Shown: positions 36,496 through 46,097, counted from the stretch's first letter. The stretch: DNA of 64,000 bases from CAZUAQ01 sp964618455 (GCA_964618455.1 CAZUAQ010000016.1:1-64000), one strand, 5' to 3'. The notes: a model not told the origin generated them from the sequence alone. Numbers and translations are program-made.

Positions 36496-37638
36496 CTACC
36501 CCGGAACCGGAACCGCCGGAAACACGAACGTAGCTTCGGTCTCATCAAACGCTTCGTGGATCGTGACCTCCAGGACGTTCTTCAGTTTCGGCTTCCCATA
36601 GAGCGTCACCGTTCGGAGGAAGGCCCGCCGAGGATCGGTGACATACGCCTGATCCAGCACTTCCTGGCACAGGACCAGGTCGCGGGATTCATAATCCCAG
36701 CCTCGAAGGCCATCATAAAGACTCATGCCTTCCTCGTTATCGATCTGGACGGGCCCCATGGTTTCGGATTCCCAGGTCTCCGTTCCCAGGCGTTCGACGA
36801 CATAGTTCATTCGATAGAATGGCACAGCTCTTGCGGTACCATCCGATTCGAATAACACGTCAAATAGCCTGCACTCTGAAAAAGTAACAGCCTCAATTGG
36901 CGCTGTGTAGTCTCTATTCATCGGAAAGCGATCTTCAAGCTTCCTTATCGCAATTCTTGGACATGGAATGGCCCAGAGAGGCCCTCCCTGATAAGAGTCC
37001 ACGTAGACCGCTATGTTTCCTCTAAAGGACGCCCAAATGTCTCGCTCCATGACACCGTTTCCATCGTCCGATAGTCCAGGAACGTATGTGCAAAATGTCA
37101 TCATTCTCTGTTCGACGCGCCCATGTTCTGCAAAAGGGTCGTACCCGACAAGCCTCGAAATATCGAACTCCTCATCAATCTCGATCATAACGTCAGTTTC
37201 ATCCGGGAAATTTTCGACAGATCTTTCATCCGGCAATTCTTCGTTAGAACGAGACACCCCCTCATCCGAAGGTGTAAGTAATCTTAGCCGCACTTCTTCT
37301 CGATGCGGATAAGCGGGCACTGGTTCGATATTTGAGAATATGCTATGTGGCCAAAAACTACGAAAACGGTATTTCTTCCCTCTTGAACTCTGAATGGTCA
37401 ACAGCTTTGGAGCAGACATACGGGCCCCGCAAACGATCCACCCTTTGCTCATGCCGAGTAGCGAGACGCGGATGTCATTCTTCTCCTGCGTCAACGTCGG
37501 CAGTGGGACCAGGAGGTCTTCCTTCTCCGCGTTGCCGTCCGCAGCGATCCGCGCCGCCCCCTTCGCCTGAACACGCTTGGCGGGCAGCAGTGTGCTCAGC
37601 ATTCCGAAACCGATGACGATCGCCAGAACCCCCTTCAT
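36496..37638 (-). CDS. Exported protein of unknown function
   Basis: The 380-residue protein from ATG 37638 (ribosome site GGGAG) has an N-terminal signal peptide (MKGVLAIVIGFGMLSTLLPA). A mostly beta mature region follows with several Cys residues and charged acidic segments (SVENFPDETDVMIEIDEEFD). No domain is recognised. The gene is flanked upstream by repeat copy 2, and both it and the 35061 gene have a REP/MITE-like copy close by. Confidence 0.6.
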   Translation of the reverse strand: MKGVLAIVIGFGMLSTLLPAKRVQAKGAARIAADGNAEKEDLLVPLPTLTQEKNDIRVSLLGMSKGWIVCGARMSAPKLLTIQSSRGKKYRFRSFWPHSIFSNIEPVPAYPHREEVRLRLLTPSDEGVSRSNEELPDERSVENFPDETDVMIEIDEEFDISRLVGYDPFAEHGRVEQRMMTFCTYVPGLSDDGNGVMERDIWASFRGNIAVYVDSYQGGPLWAIPCPRIAIRKLEDRFPMNRDYTAPIEAVTFSECRLFDVLFESDGTARAVPFYRMNYVVERLGTETWESETMGPVQIDNEEGMSLYDGLRGWDYESRDLVLCQEVLDQAYVTDPRRAFLRTVTLYGKPKLKNVLEVTIHEAFDETEATFVFPAVPVPG

Positions 37639-37682
37639 GGTCGTTTCTCCCTGAGGTATTTCGTGTGCCGTTCCTGGTGTAA

Positions 37683-37740
37683 GAATGTGCGTGAGAAGCT
37701 ATTCCCGAGAAAGGGACAGTCCCTGAGCTTCTCACACACA
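37683..37740. repeat. REP/MITE-like palindromic repeat, copy 2
   Basis: Matches copy 1 at 55 of 58 bases in the same orientation. It contains the same inner AGGGACAGTCCCT palindrome and an AGAAGCT...AGCTTCT stem. It lies 45 bases upstream of the 37638 start. Confidence 0.7.
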
Positions 37741-37900
37741 GTCGAAGGCAATGCAGGGCGTCGATCTCGAGGCATGACCCCGCGGCCACAATATACTCCT
37801 TCATGAATCATCGTGGATACCCCCCCGCCCCTTGCTCCTGCGCATCACGTGACTATGCTTAACGGAAGCCTAATGATGTACTGCCCCTGGAGGACGCGCC

Positions 37901-39085
37901 ATGGCCCACGATGCCCAACCCTGTCGCCAGCACCACCCCGAATCGCCCGCCGAGCGGGAGGTCGACGAGCTGCCCACGATCAATCCGCTTGAACTCGAAG
38001 GTGCCGAATCGGTGGCGGCGATGATCGATCAGGTCTTCGCCCGATCGGGCTTCAACGCCCGCCGGCTGGCGGAGGCAGCCAAACTTTACAAGCACATGAT
38101 CGAGCAGGACGCCACCATCTGCCTGACCGTGGCGGGGGCGATGACCCCCATCGGCATGAGCGGCGTTATCAATGCCCTGGTCAAGGCGGGCTTCGTGGAC
38201 TGCATCATCTCCACCGGTGCGAACCTCTACCACGACCTGCACCGCCCCTTCGATCGCCCCATGAAGCAGGGCCACTTCGCCGTCGACGACAACGAGCTGG
38301 CCGAGAGTGGCATCGCCCGCATCTACGACGTCTTCATCGAGGACGAAGACACGCTCATGGCCACGGACCGCATCATCCTCGAGACGGTTCGCCGGATTCC
38401 GTTTGAGAAGCCACTGAGCACGGCGGAGTTCCATCACGCCCTCGGGCGCGAGGTGGCCAAGAAGGCGGCGCATCCGGACTGGTCGATGCTGACGACGGCG
38501 GCGCAGTACGACGTGCCGATCTACACGTCGTCGCCGGGGGATTCGTCGATCGCCATGAACCTGGCGGTGCCCCACCTGTTCCACAAGCAGATCCAGATCG
38601 ATCCGCTCAAGGACGTCATCGAGACGGCGTCGCTGGTCCGCGCGGCGAAGTCCAACGGCGTGGTCATCTGCGGCGGTGGATCGCCGAAGAACTTCTACCT
38701 CCAGACGCAGCCGACGCTCCACCAGATTTTCATGGACGAGACGCCGATCGGGCATGACTACGTGGTTCAGCTGTCCGCCGATGCGCCGCACTGGGGCGGA
38801 CTCAGCGGCGCCACGCCGCAGGAAGCCCGGAGCTGGGGCAAGATCCGCGACGCCTTCGCCAACAACGTGGTGGTCTACTCCTGCGCGTCGATCACGCTGC
38901 CGATCATCGCGCAGTACGTGTTGACGCAGTGCAAGCCGAAACCGTCGAAACGGCTCTATACGCAGCGCGATGCGCTTGCCGGGAAACTGGCCGAGGCGGC
39001 CAGGGTCAATCCGAAATTCCTGAATATGATTCGCCACTTCGTCGAAGAGTACGACGACCTGGAGATCCCCCCGGCGAAGAAGTAA
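37901..39085 (+). CDS. Deoxyhypusine synthase-like protein (possible homospermidine synthase)
   Basis: This 394-residue protein has the deoxyhypusine synthase fold: the NAD-binding region LTVAGAMTPIGMSGVINALVK, DCIISTGANLYHDLHR and FYLQTQPTLHQIF. The C-terminal active-site lysine is in the motif SGATPQEARSWGKIRD, equivalent to the lysine that forms the enzyme-butylimine intermediate. In eukaryotes and archaea DHS modifies eIF5A/aIF5A; bacteria lack that target, and bacterial homologs are often homospermidine synthases or of unknown role. The ribosome site GGAGGA is good. A small membrane protein gene follows after 70 bases. Confidence 0.85.
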   Translation: MAHDAQPCRQHHPESPAEREVDELPTINPLELEGAESVAAMIDQVFARSGFNARRLAEAAKLYKHMIEQDATICLTVAGAMTPIGMSGVINALVKAGFVDCIISTGANLYHDLHRPFDRPMKQGHFAVDDNELAESGIARIYDVFIEDEDTLMATDRIILETVRRIPFEKPLSTAEFHHALGREVAKKAAHPDWSMLTTAAQYDVPIYTSSPGDSSIAMNLAVPHLFHKQIQIDPLKDVIETASLVRAAKSNGVVICGGGSPKNFYLQTQPTLHQIFMDETPIGHDYVVQLSADAPHWGGLSGATPQEARSWGKIRDAFANNVVVYSCASITLPIIAQYVLTQCKPKPSKRLYTQRDALAGKLAEAARVNPKFLNMIRHFVEEYDDLEIPPAKK

Positions 39086-39155
39086 ACCGCCGCTGTGCCC
39101 TGACCGCCGCGCCCTGAGTGCGGCGATTGGGCCACCGCTCACACGAGGCTTTGTC

Positions 39156-39455
39156 ATGCTCGCGCTGCTCTCCGCCTGGACCGGATTGGTCGCCCTGCTG
39201 ATCGCGCTGGGCATGGTCGTGTACCGGCCGCTGTTTCACGACGTGACCATTCCACTCACGCTCTATACCGCTATCACATCACTGTCGTTCGCGGGCATCA
39301 CGCTGTGGGCCCTGCGTAAGGAAAACGCGCTCGAGAAAAACGTCGACGCCCAGCGCACGCAGTCCTTCGTCGGCGCCGGATGCGCGCTGGTGGCCATCAC
39401 GATCGTCTACGCGCTCATCCACTTCGCGCAGGTCGTCCCGCGCGACGGAGGATAG
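39156..39455 (+). CDS. Small three-helix membrane protein
   Basis: The 99-residue protein has a GAGG ribosome site and three predicted membrane segments (MLALLSAWTGLVALLIALGM, LTLYTAITSLSFAGITLWAL and GAGCALVAITIVYALIHFA) around a basic loop (RKENALEKNVDAQR). No family recognised; it is likely co-transcribed with the DHS-like gene upstream. Confidence 0.6.
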   Translation: MLALLSAWTGLVALLIALGMVVYRPLFHDVTIPLTLYTAITSLSFAGITLWALRKENALEKNVDAQRTQSFVGAGCALVAITIVYALIHFAQVVPRDGG

Positions 39456-40081
39456 GCTACTGCCTGCATGACGCTCGACGATTCTTTTGTCATTGAATAG
39501 CTTGGATCCACCGATATCCCGCGGGCGTCGTAATCTTGTGAACGAAGCAGTCGCGATGCTTACGGTAGACGCACAAGCGGGGATCCGTGCGTCACACGAC
39601 TTTCCTGCAGCATCTTCTTCCACCCAACAAATCCCGGTTCGATACCCGATTAGGCGACATTCTTATCGAAAAAGCGTTGCGATCCGCATGGGGAACGCTT
39701 AGGGTGCGCGTGGGGTGAAACGAATCGGTGCATGCGACGCACCTGTTGGCAGGACGGCTCGCTCGGTGCTGACCGTCATGGCATCTGTGAGGAGCGTTGC
39801 CCACCTGGTTCTTTCGAGGGAGAGAGAGGTTACCCCGCCGCCAGGTATCCAAGCATGTGGTTCAAGCTCCCCGCGTGAGCGATGAGCACCGGTGCGCGCC
39901 TGTCGTCAGAGGGAGGCGGCCATCCCTGCTCAGCAGCCACGGGAATACCGCACAACAAGCTCCGGGCCGTCTATCCAGAAAGCGGCACGGCCTGGCGGGT
40001 GGACCCGCGGAATCATCAACGGAGACCGGACGCGTCGTGATGCCCGGTCATGGCTTTCATGTCTTACTGGAGGAAGGATCA
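39456..40081. other. Gene-free interval of 626 bp, function unknown
   Basis: No gene is supported here. Two small hairpins are visible near 39731-39784 (GGTGC...GCACC; GACGG...CCGTC), and a GGAGGAAGG ribosome site lies directly before the PEP-CTERM gene at the 3' end. It may be a long 5' untranslated leader of that gene; no riboswitch family was recognised. Confidence 0.4.
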
Positions 40082-41065
40082 ATGCAGAGGATCATGTGGA
40101 TCTCGGTGGCGATCGCGCTCACCGCATCGACGACGTTCGGCGTAACGTTCACCGAGGATTTCGAAGGCAACTGGCAGGGCTCGGGCATGTGGGAGGTCAA
40201 CGGCGACAACGTCGGCGACCCCGCGATCGATGTCACGACGTTCGGGCAGTATGACAACCGTCTGTGGCGTACGGATGCAATGCACACCGACAACGCCGTG
40301 GCGGACGGGACGGTGCCCTGGACGGATGCGGTGTATGCCGATCGCGGCTTTACGTCGTCCAACGCCGGTGGCTTCGCCTTCACCGGCAACGATCCCGGCA
40401 ACGGCATTACCGGATGGGTGTACCAGTTCAAGGTGGAGGTCATGTACCTCGACTATGTCATGAAGCTGGCCCCCAACACGACGTACGACATCGAGAGCAT
40501 CACCTACGATGCCTTCATCGTGCGTAATGACGGCCCCCTTCCGCCCACGCCCGGCGAAGTCGGCCCGAGCAATTCGCCGCAGCACCAGAAATGGGCCATG
40601 GCCCAGACGGCGTACATCGGCACCTCCGAGAGCCTGCAGGATGCCGCCTGGGAGGGTTTTTTCGAGAGTGGCGAAGGGACGGGCAACCCGATCCACAACG
40701 AGATGCTGGGCTTCACGTTCAGCCGTTTCGATTGGAACGATGACGAATACGACTGGGGAGGCAGCACGATCTATCGCGACAAGCTGTCGGGCGACAAGAG
40801 CAAGGCGCCGACCGATGGCAAGTACGTCGGCTCGGCGGAACCGCGCGCGGCCTCCTTCACCGAGACCATCGACGGCACCACGCAGATCACGACCGGTGAT
40901 TCGGGCGAGATCGTCTTCCGCATGTCGCAGTACATCCTCGACAGCGGCGTCTATTCCGCCTCGGCGATCGATAACCTGAGCATCACGCTGACCCCGGAGC
41001 CGACCAGCCTGCTCCTGCTCGCGGTCGGTGGCGGCCTGGTGCTTCGCCGACGTCGCTCGGTTTGA
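40082..41065 (+). CDS. PEP-CTERM sorting domain protein 1
   Basis: The 327-residue exported protein starts at ATG 40082 after GGAGGAAGG, with a signal peptide (MQRIMWISVAIALTASTTFG). The beta-rich mature part resembles a LamG/laminin-like sandwich. The C-terminus is the PEP-CTERM tag: TPEPTSLLLLAVGGGLVL followed by RRRR. Exosortase recognises the PEP motif and the membrane segment and moves the protein to the cell surface or matrix. No exosortase gene is in this window. Confidence 0.85.
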   Translation: MQRIMWISVAIALTASTTFGVTFTEDFEGNWQGSGMWEVNGDNVGDPAIDVTTFGQYDNRLWRTDAMHTDNAVADGTVPWTDAVYADRGFTSSNAGGFAFTGNDPGNGITGWVYQFKVEVMYLDYVMKLAPNTTYDIESITYDAFIVRNDGPLPPTPGEVGPSNSPQHQKWAMAQTAYIGTSESLQDAAWEGFFESGEGTGNPIHNEMLGFTFSRFDWNDDEYDWGGSTIYRDKLSGDKSKAPTDGKYVGSAEPRAASFTETIDGTTQITTGDSGEIVFRMSQYILDSGVYSASAIDNLSITLTPEPTSLLLLAVGGGLVLRRRRSV

Positions 41066-41103
41066 TTGCCGACGGTCGAACTCAACCCAATCTGACCCCC
41101 CGC

Positions 41104-41150
41104 GGAGCCGGGCCACCTCATGTGGCACGGCTCCGTTTCTCTTTCATTTC
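41104..41150. terminator. Hairpin terminator between the convergent PEP-CTERM genes
   Basis: GGAGCCG plus GCCAC pair with GTGGC plus CGGCTCC (41104-41134, one unpaired base on each arm), followed by the T-rich tail GTTTCTCTTTCATTTC. It lies 39 bases after the first PEP-CTERM gene and likely ends its transcription. Confidence 0.6.
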
Positions 41151-41231
41151 ATTCGGAAGTGACGTTGAACAAGACGATGCGATGGAAAAGACGGCCGACG
41201 CTCCAGGCGAACTCTGAAGCAGAGCGAAGCG

Positions 41232-41921
41232 CTATATCCATGTCATGTCCTTTTTCTTCCGTCGACCGGTGAACCAGAAACCGGCCATGCCGACCAGCAG
41301 GCCCATGGACGGTTCCGGCAGGCCGTACTGCAGGTGATCCATCTCCCAATCGCGATCGTCCATCGCCAACACGACGCGCTTGATGCCCGTTGTTCCGCGG
41401 ATGCCGAGAAAGCGATCCTCTGTCGTGGTCCCGTCGGCGATCGCATCCCCCACGACCGCCGGGCCTACCGTGCCCAGAAGCACGCCGGAGGCATCATACG
41501 CACGGAACGTCACCGTGCCGCTGTAGCCGGCGAATCCCCCCACATCCGTCCACACCACACCGGCATGCGTCGGCAGGTCGCCGAGCACCGACGCACTGAA
41601 CGTAAACGTGATCGAGGTGCCTCCCCCCTGGTAATAGGAGTGGCCGTCCTGCCCCAGTCCATCGATGCTCCCGTCATCCCCGTCGACGGAGTCGGTCAGA
41701 TGGCTTGGAGAGACGACGAAACCCGCCGAAGCTGACACGCCCGGGGTGTTCAGTGCGCCGTCCTCGAAGTCCTCAAGATGAAAGTAGTCGAAATCACCGC
41801 CGGCGAATGGGCTGTCGGCGAAGCTGAAATAGGGGCTCGGGCCGAGCAGGCCCGCCTCGGCCATGGGCAATCCCCACGACCCGAAACTAAGCAAGATGGT
41901 GATGATGACGAAGTGACGCAT
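41232..41921 (-). CDS. PEP-CTERM sorting domain protein 2
   Basis: The 229-residue exported protein from ATG 41921 (ribosome site AAAGGAG) has a signal peptide (MRHFVIITILLSFGSWGLP). The mature beta-sandwich includes FYLEDFEDG-like strands and GDLPTHAGVVWTDVG. The C-terminal PEP-CTERM tag is LPEPSMGLLVGMAGFWF followed by GRRKKK. It is convergent with the other PEP-CTERM gene. The mature domains differ between the two, so they are not recent duplicates. Confidence 0.8.
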   Translation of the reverse strand: MRHFVIITILLSFGSWGLPMAEAGLLGPSPYFSFADSPFAGGDFDYFHLEDFEDGALNTPGVSASAGFVVSPSHLTDSVDGDDGSIDGLGQDGHSYYQGGGTSITFTFSASVLGDLPTHAGVVWTDVGGFAGYSGTVTFRAYDASGVLLGTVGPAVVGDAIADGTTTEDRFLGIRGTTGIKRVVLAMDDRDWEMDHLQYGLPEPSMGLLVGMAGFWFTGRRKKKDMTWI

Positions 41922-41958
41922 GAGAGGCTCCTTTCGTTTTTGACGAGGCACGACGGCT

Positions 41959-42720
41959 TCAGTCCAATGCGCTGAGCAGCCAGACAATCAAGCCCACAAA
42001 GACACTAAGGGGTAACAGGATACAAACCATGACACAGAACAGAACCGTCCCGGTATCCGCGATACCGCACCGCTTGAGTGCCCACACGTTTTTTGTCACA
42101 TACCAGGGGGCCGCGAGGAATCCCGGGAATCCGAGTGAGCCGAGGAATGCCGTACTCAGGCAACTTCGAATGGCCTGGCGGCGGGCATGCGCGGCGCAGA
42201 GCACATATCGCTTGGGCGTCAAGCTGTAAGAGTAGGCAATGGGAATCATGCCGACGAAACGAAGAACCTCAAAGCTGAGAATGTGGACGTCCTGCGCGTC
42301 GCATTGCTCACACCCCATCAACTGTTCGGTGTCGAGTCGCTCCGCATTCTCACTTTCCCAGTCCTCTGATGCCTGTCGGCGATACGCATCGACCAGCGCC
42401 AGGAACGCCTCGACTTTCTTCGGCTTGTAGCGAAGGAATCCGATCTTCGTGAAGAAGAGGCGGACCTCTGTATTCTCGATGGAATCGTGGTACTGGATGA
42501 ATCCGCCATGCCTGGTCAGGCCTGTCTCCGAAATCGTGACCAGAGGGATACTCAAGAGCTCGCTGACGTACAGGTACGCGCGGCCCAAGACGAATGTCAG
42601 AGGCTTGGCGTGGAGACCGGATTGACCACGTTCATCCGCAGGGTAAAACTTTCCCCGGAAGACGCGATCGGCGCGCGACGGCTTCGGACGGCGATAAGGA
42701 TTGCCAGGTGCGCTCTTCAT
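41959..42720 (-). CDS. Membrane protein with paired-cysteine motif, unknown function
   Basis: The 253-residue protein has a soluble N-terminal part (about 1-135), a CxxC pair in GCEQCDAQ with further CAAH downstream (possible zinc site). Two C-terminal membrane segments follow (LSTAFLGSLGFPGFLAAPWY and LFCVMVCILLPLSVFVGLIV). It begins upstream of the second PEP-CTERM gene on the same strand, 37 bases apart. No family is recognised. Confidence 0.6.
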   Translation of the reverse strand: MKSAPGNPYRRPKPSRADRVFRGKFYPADERGQSGLHAKPLTFVLGRAYLYVSELLSIPLVTISETGLTRHGGFIQYHDSIENTEVRLFFTKIGFLRYKPKKVEAFLALVDAYRRQASEDWESENAERLDTEQLMGCEQCDAQDVHILSFEVLRFVGMIPIAYSYSLTPKRYVLCAAHARRQAIRSCLSTAFLGSLGFPGFLAAPWYVTKNVWALKRCGIADTGTVLFCVMVCILLPLSVFVGLIVWLLSALD

Positions 42721-42993
42721 GGAGATGGACCTCGAAACCTCCCTCTTCCCGGGGAGGGTGATATCTCAATGGGAAGGCAAATAACCCCAAATCGAACGGA
42801 GAAATCATTATACCGCCATGCTCACGCTTCTCCGCCCCCTTTTCACGGCATCACGCCGGGATCTTGGCGTCCGGCATACCCTGTGTTATCTTCTCGGCGG
42901 GCTCGGGGGGAGGGCACGAGAACGACCCGCCATGCCGCGCCGTCGGCTTTTCGGGGAGAGAGATTCCAAGAGACACACACGGAGTTCATCATC

Positions 42994-44277
42994 ATGGCCG
43001 GCTTGAAAGGCAAGTGCGTCATCGCCCAGTCCGGCGGCCCCACCGCCGTCATCAATGCCTCCGCCTGCGGCGTGATTCAAGAAGCGTTGAAGTATTCGGG
43101 CACCTTCACCGGTGTTTACGGAGCGAACAACGGCATTCTCGGCGTGCTCACCGAGGATCTCTTCGATCTCGCCCGGGAAAGTTCAGCCAACATCGAAGGG
43201 TTGAAGACGACTCCCGCCGCCGCACTCGGATCCTGCCGCTACAAGCTCAAGAGCCTCGACACCGACCGTACCGACTACGAACGCATCGTCGACGTCTTCA
43301 AGGCCCACGACATCCGCTACTTCTTCTATTGCGGCGGTAACGACTCGATGGACACCGCCGACAAGGTCAGCAAGCTCGCCGACGAGATGAAATACGACAT
43401 GATCGCCGTCGGCGTGCCCAAAACCGTCGATAACGACCTCGCCGAGACCGATCACTGCCCCGGCTATGGCAGCGTCGCCAAGTACCTGGCCGCCTCTGTC
43501 ATGGAAGCGGGCAAAGACACCGAGGCCCTCTACACGACCGACACCTGCACTATTGTCGAGGTCATGGGCCGCAACGCCGGGTGGATCGCCGCCTCCACCG
43601 GCATGGCTCAGCGTGAGGCGCAGGACGCCCCCCACCTGATCTACCTGCCGGAGATCCCCTTCACCGCCGAAAAATTCGTCAGCGATGTCCGGGAAACCGT
43701 GCAACAGATCGGCCGCGCGGTCGTCGTCGTGGGGGAAGGCCTTCGCGACGCCAAGGGGGACTACATCAACGCCGCCTCGGGCGCCTTCGCGACCGACGCC
43801 TTCGGGCACAAGCAACTCGGCGGTGTGGCCGATATGCTGCAAGGCCTTGTGGAAAATGAGGTTGGCATCAAAGCACGCACGAACAAGCTCGGTACCCACC
43901 AGCGCAGCGCGATGCACTTCGCCAGCCGGACGGATCGCGACGAGGCGTGGATGGCGGGGAAGGCGGCGGTCACTGCGGCCCGTGAAGCTCAGACGCGCAA
44001 GATGATTACGCTCGTCCGTGGCGGATCCTGCCCGGCCGACTACACCTGCACCACGGGATTGACCGATTTATCCGTGGTCGCCAACGGCGAGAAAATGGTG
44101 CCCCGCGCGTTCATCAACGAGACCGGCAATCATATCTCTCCCGCCATGCGGGACTACCTCCTGCCCCTGCTTCAGGGGGAGGTTGAGGTGCCGCTGGGTC
44201 CGGATGGGCTGCCGACATTCGTGAGACTGGCAAAGCATCGCGTGGAACCCCGGACCGCCACGTATTCCGTCAAATGA
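42994..44277 (+). CDS. 6-phosphofructokinase, predicted pyrophosphate-dependent
   Basis: The 427-residue enzyme phosphorylates fructose 6-phosphate. The nucleotide/PPi site residues favour pyrophosphate: GGNDS (Asp117, the position that is Gly in ATP-enzymes) and PKTVDND (Lys143 in place of the ATP-enzyme Gly). The opening GGPTAVINAS, the catalytic Asp in TVDND, and the substrate motif EVMGRNAGW are typical. It starts at ATG 42994 with GGAG about 12 bases before; the open frame upstream is not coding-like. Confidence 0.88.
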   Translation: MAGLKGKCVIAQSGGPTAVINASACGVIQEALKYSGTFTGVYGANNGILGVLTEDLFDLARESSANIEGLKTTPAAALGSCRYKLKSLDTDRTDYERIVDVFKAHDIRYFFYCGGNDSMDTADKVSKLADEMKYDMIAVGVPKTVDNDLAETDHCPGYGSVAKYLAASVMEAGKDTEALYTTDTCTIVEVMGRNAGWIAASTGMAQREAQDAPHLIYLPEIPFTAEKFVSDVRETVQQIGRAVVVVGEGLRDAKGDYINAASGAFATDAFGHKQLGGVADMLQGLVENEVGIKARTNKLGTHQRSAMHFASRTDRDEAWMAGKAAVTAAREAQTRKMITLVRGGSCPADYTCTTGLTDLSVVANGEKMVPRAFINETGNHISPAMRDYLLPLLQGEVEVPLGPDGLPTFVRLAKHRVEPRTATYSVK

Positions 44278-44588
44278 TGACGTCAAGCCCACCGCCATGC
44301 AGTCCGTCGCCCCGATGGGGGCATCTCCTGCGCGGCAAGCTATGATCCGCTCGAAAAAGAGTGGCTGGAACGGAAAATGTTAGACGATGATTAAGACTTG
44401 AGGTCGCAGACGGGGAGGCGTAGACTGGCCGAGACTGAAAAATCAGGCATGGTCCCTTCCGACGCACCGGGAGGCAGACTGCAGCGCATCCGGGCGGTAA
44501 CGCGGATCGGACCGTCGACGTCACCACGTTGACCCTCCGATCGACCCTGGCTTCATACTCGTTATCCCTGTTATCACCGAGACCGCCG
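44278..44588. other. Intergenic interval with a possible promoter
   Basis: This 311-bp gap after the phosphofructokinase contains a small GCCCC-gatg-GGGGC hairpin (about 44309) with no T-run, and a possible promoter for the GH10-like gene: TTGAGG (44398-44403), a 17-base spacer and TAGACT (44421-44426). Nothing else was seen. Confidence 0.4.
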
Positions 44589-46097
44589 ATGCTGCGATTC
44601 AGTTTGTTCAATGGTCAATCCCAAGGATCGCTTGATGTATCCGGAGCGTATGTCCTTGGAAACGAAGGAGTTCCGTTACGTGCTGAAGTCGAGGTACGTG
44701 ACCGAGAGTTGATCTGCGCCAAGCGCGCGGAAGGGCCGGCGAGCCTGTCGCTGGTGTGGCCGATCCCCGACGGGGGATCGATCATGCTCGAGACCAGCCG
44801 GTTAATGGATCGGGAGAAGGCGTACAACCTCGACGTCGAACTGGTCCGCTCCCGTCTGATGCACATCAACCAGAAGCGTGAGGAATGGGGGCTCTTCGAT
44901 TTTCCCGGCATCGAAACGCTCACCGCGGAGATCGACCAGGCCCGCGATTACTTCGTCGAAGCGCTCAAGGCGGACGACGCGACCGAGCAATCCACCCATG
45001 CCCGCCAGGCGCTCAAGGCCGCCTACCACGCCGGTGAGCACCTGACCCGTTTTCATGCCGACCTGTTCCTGACCCGCCGCAAGCAGGCCCATGCCTTTTC
45101 GCGCCGGATCATGGGCACCGGCATCGACCCCGAGATTACCACCGAGACCTACAGCCGTCGGATCCGCGAGGCGTTCGACTTTGCCTACGTGCCGGTACCG
45201 TGGAAGGTGATCGAGCCCGAACCTCGGCAGTACAACTGGCAGGCGACGGACATGTGGGTCCAGTGGCTGGTGCAGAGCCGCCTGGCGGTCAAGATCGGGC
45301 CGATTATCCGGTTCCATCCCGACCACCTGCCGCAGTGGATCATCGATCAGAAGCCGGACTACAACACGCTCCGGACTCTGCTGTTCGAGCATGTGCGCAT
45401 GCTGGTGGGTCGTTACGGCAGCTACGTGTACCAGTGGGATGTCGTCAGCGGGCTCCACGCCGAGAACACCTTCGATCTCAGCTTCGAGCAGTTGATGGAA
45501 CTCAGTCGCGTCACCACGTCGCTGGTCAAGCAGATGGCGCCCAAGGCGCTCACCGTCATCGACATCGTCGCGCCCTGGGGCGAGTACTACGCCCGCAACC
45601 AGCGGACCATTCCCCCGATGATGTACGCGGACATGGTCACGCAGAGCGGCGTCGGTTTCGATGCGCTGGGTGTGCAGTTCATCTTCGGTGCCAATGCGGA
45701 CGGGCTCTGCATGCGCGACCTGTTCCAGATCTCCGAGCGGCTCGATCGCCTCGGCAACTTCGGCAAGCCGATCCACATCACGGCGGTACAGGTCCCCTCC
45801 AAGGCGGTGAGCAAGGACGCCGCCAAGACCGGAGGTTGCTGGCATCGCCCGTGGAACGAGGACACGCAGGCCGAGTGGGCCCGGGCGTTTTACCAGGTCG
45901 CGTTCAGCAAGCCGTTCGTCGAGAGTGTCACCTGGCGCGATCTCTCCGACCGCCGCACGCCGGACGTGATTCCCCATGGCGGACTGCTCGACGCGCGCTT
46001 CGAACCGCGCCCGGTCTACGGGACGCTGAGACAATTCCGCGAAGAACTTCAGGGCGCCTCGCGCGTTCCCCCCGCCTCCCGCGCCGCCGCGGAATAG
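44589..46097 (+). CDS. GH10-fold protein lacking both catalytic glutamates (putative pseudo-glycosidase)
   Basis: The 502-residue protein from ATG 44589 lacks a clear signal peptide. An N-terminal domain (1-150) precedes a TIM barrel resembling GH10 endo-xylanases: PVPWKVIEPEPRQYNWQATD, then IIRFHPDHLPQWI (the GH10 HTLVWH region). The acid/base position of WDVVNE reads WDVVSG (Ser287-Gly288), and the nucleophile position of ITELD reads ITAVQ (Ala399). Catalysis by the usual retaining mechanism is therefore unlikely; carbohydrate binding or a new reaction is more probable. It is immediately upstream of the aminopeptidase gene (71 bases). Confidence 0.75.
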   Translation: MLRFSLFNGQSQGSLDVSGAYVLGNEGVPLRAEVEVRDRELICAKRAEGPASLSLVWPIPDGGSIMLETSRLMDREKAYNLDVELVRSRLMHINQKREEWGLFDFPGIETLTAEIDQARDYFVEALKADDATEQSTHARQALKAAYHAGEHLTRFHADLFLTRRKQAHAFSRRIMGTGIDPEITTETYSRRIREAFDFAYVPVPWKVIEPEPRQYNWQATDMWVQWLVQSRLAVKIGPIIRFHPDHLPQWIIDQKPDYNTLRTLLFEHVRMLVGRYGSYVYQWDVVSGLHAENTFDLSFEQLMELSRVTTSLVKQMAPKALTVIDIVAPWGEYYARNQRTIPPMMYADMVTQSGVGFDALGVQFIFGANADGLCMRDLFQISERLDRLGNFGKPIHITAVQVPSKAVSKDAAKTGGCWHRPWNEDTQAEWARAFYQVAFSKPFVESVTWRDLSDRRTPDVIPHGGLLDARFEPRPVYGTLRQFREELQGASRVPPASRAAAE

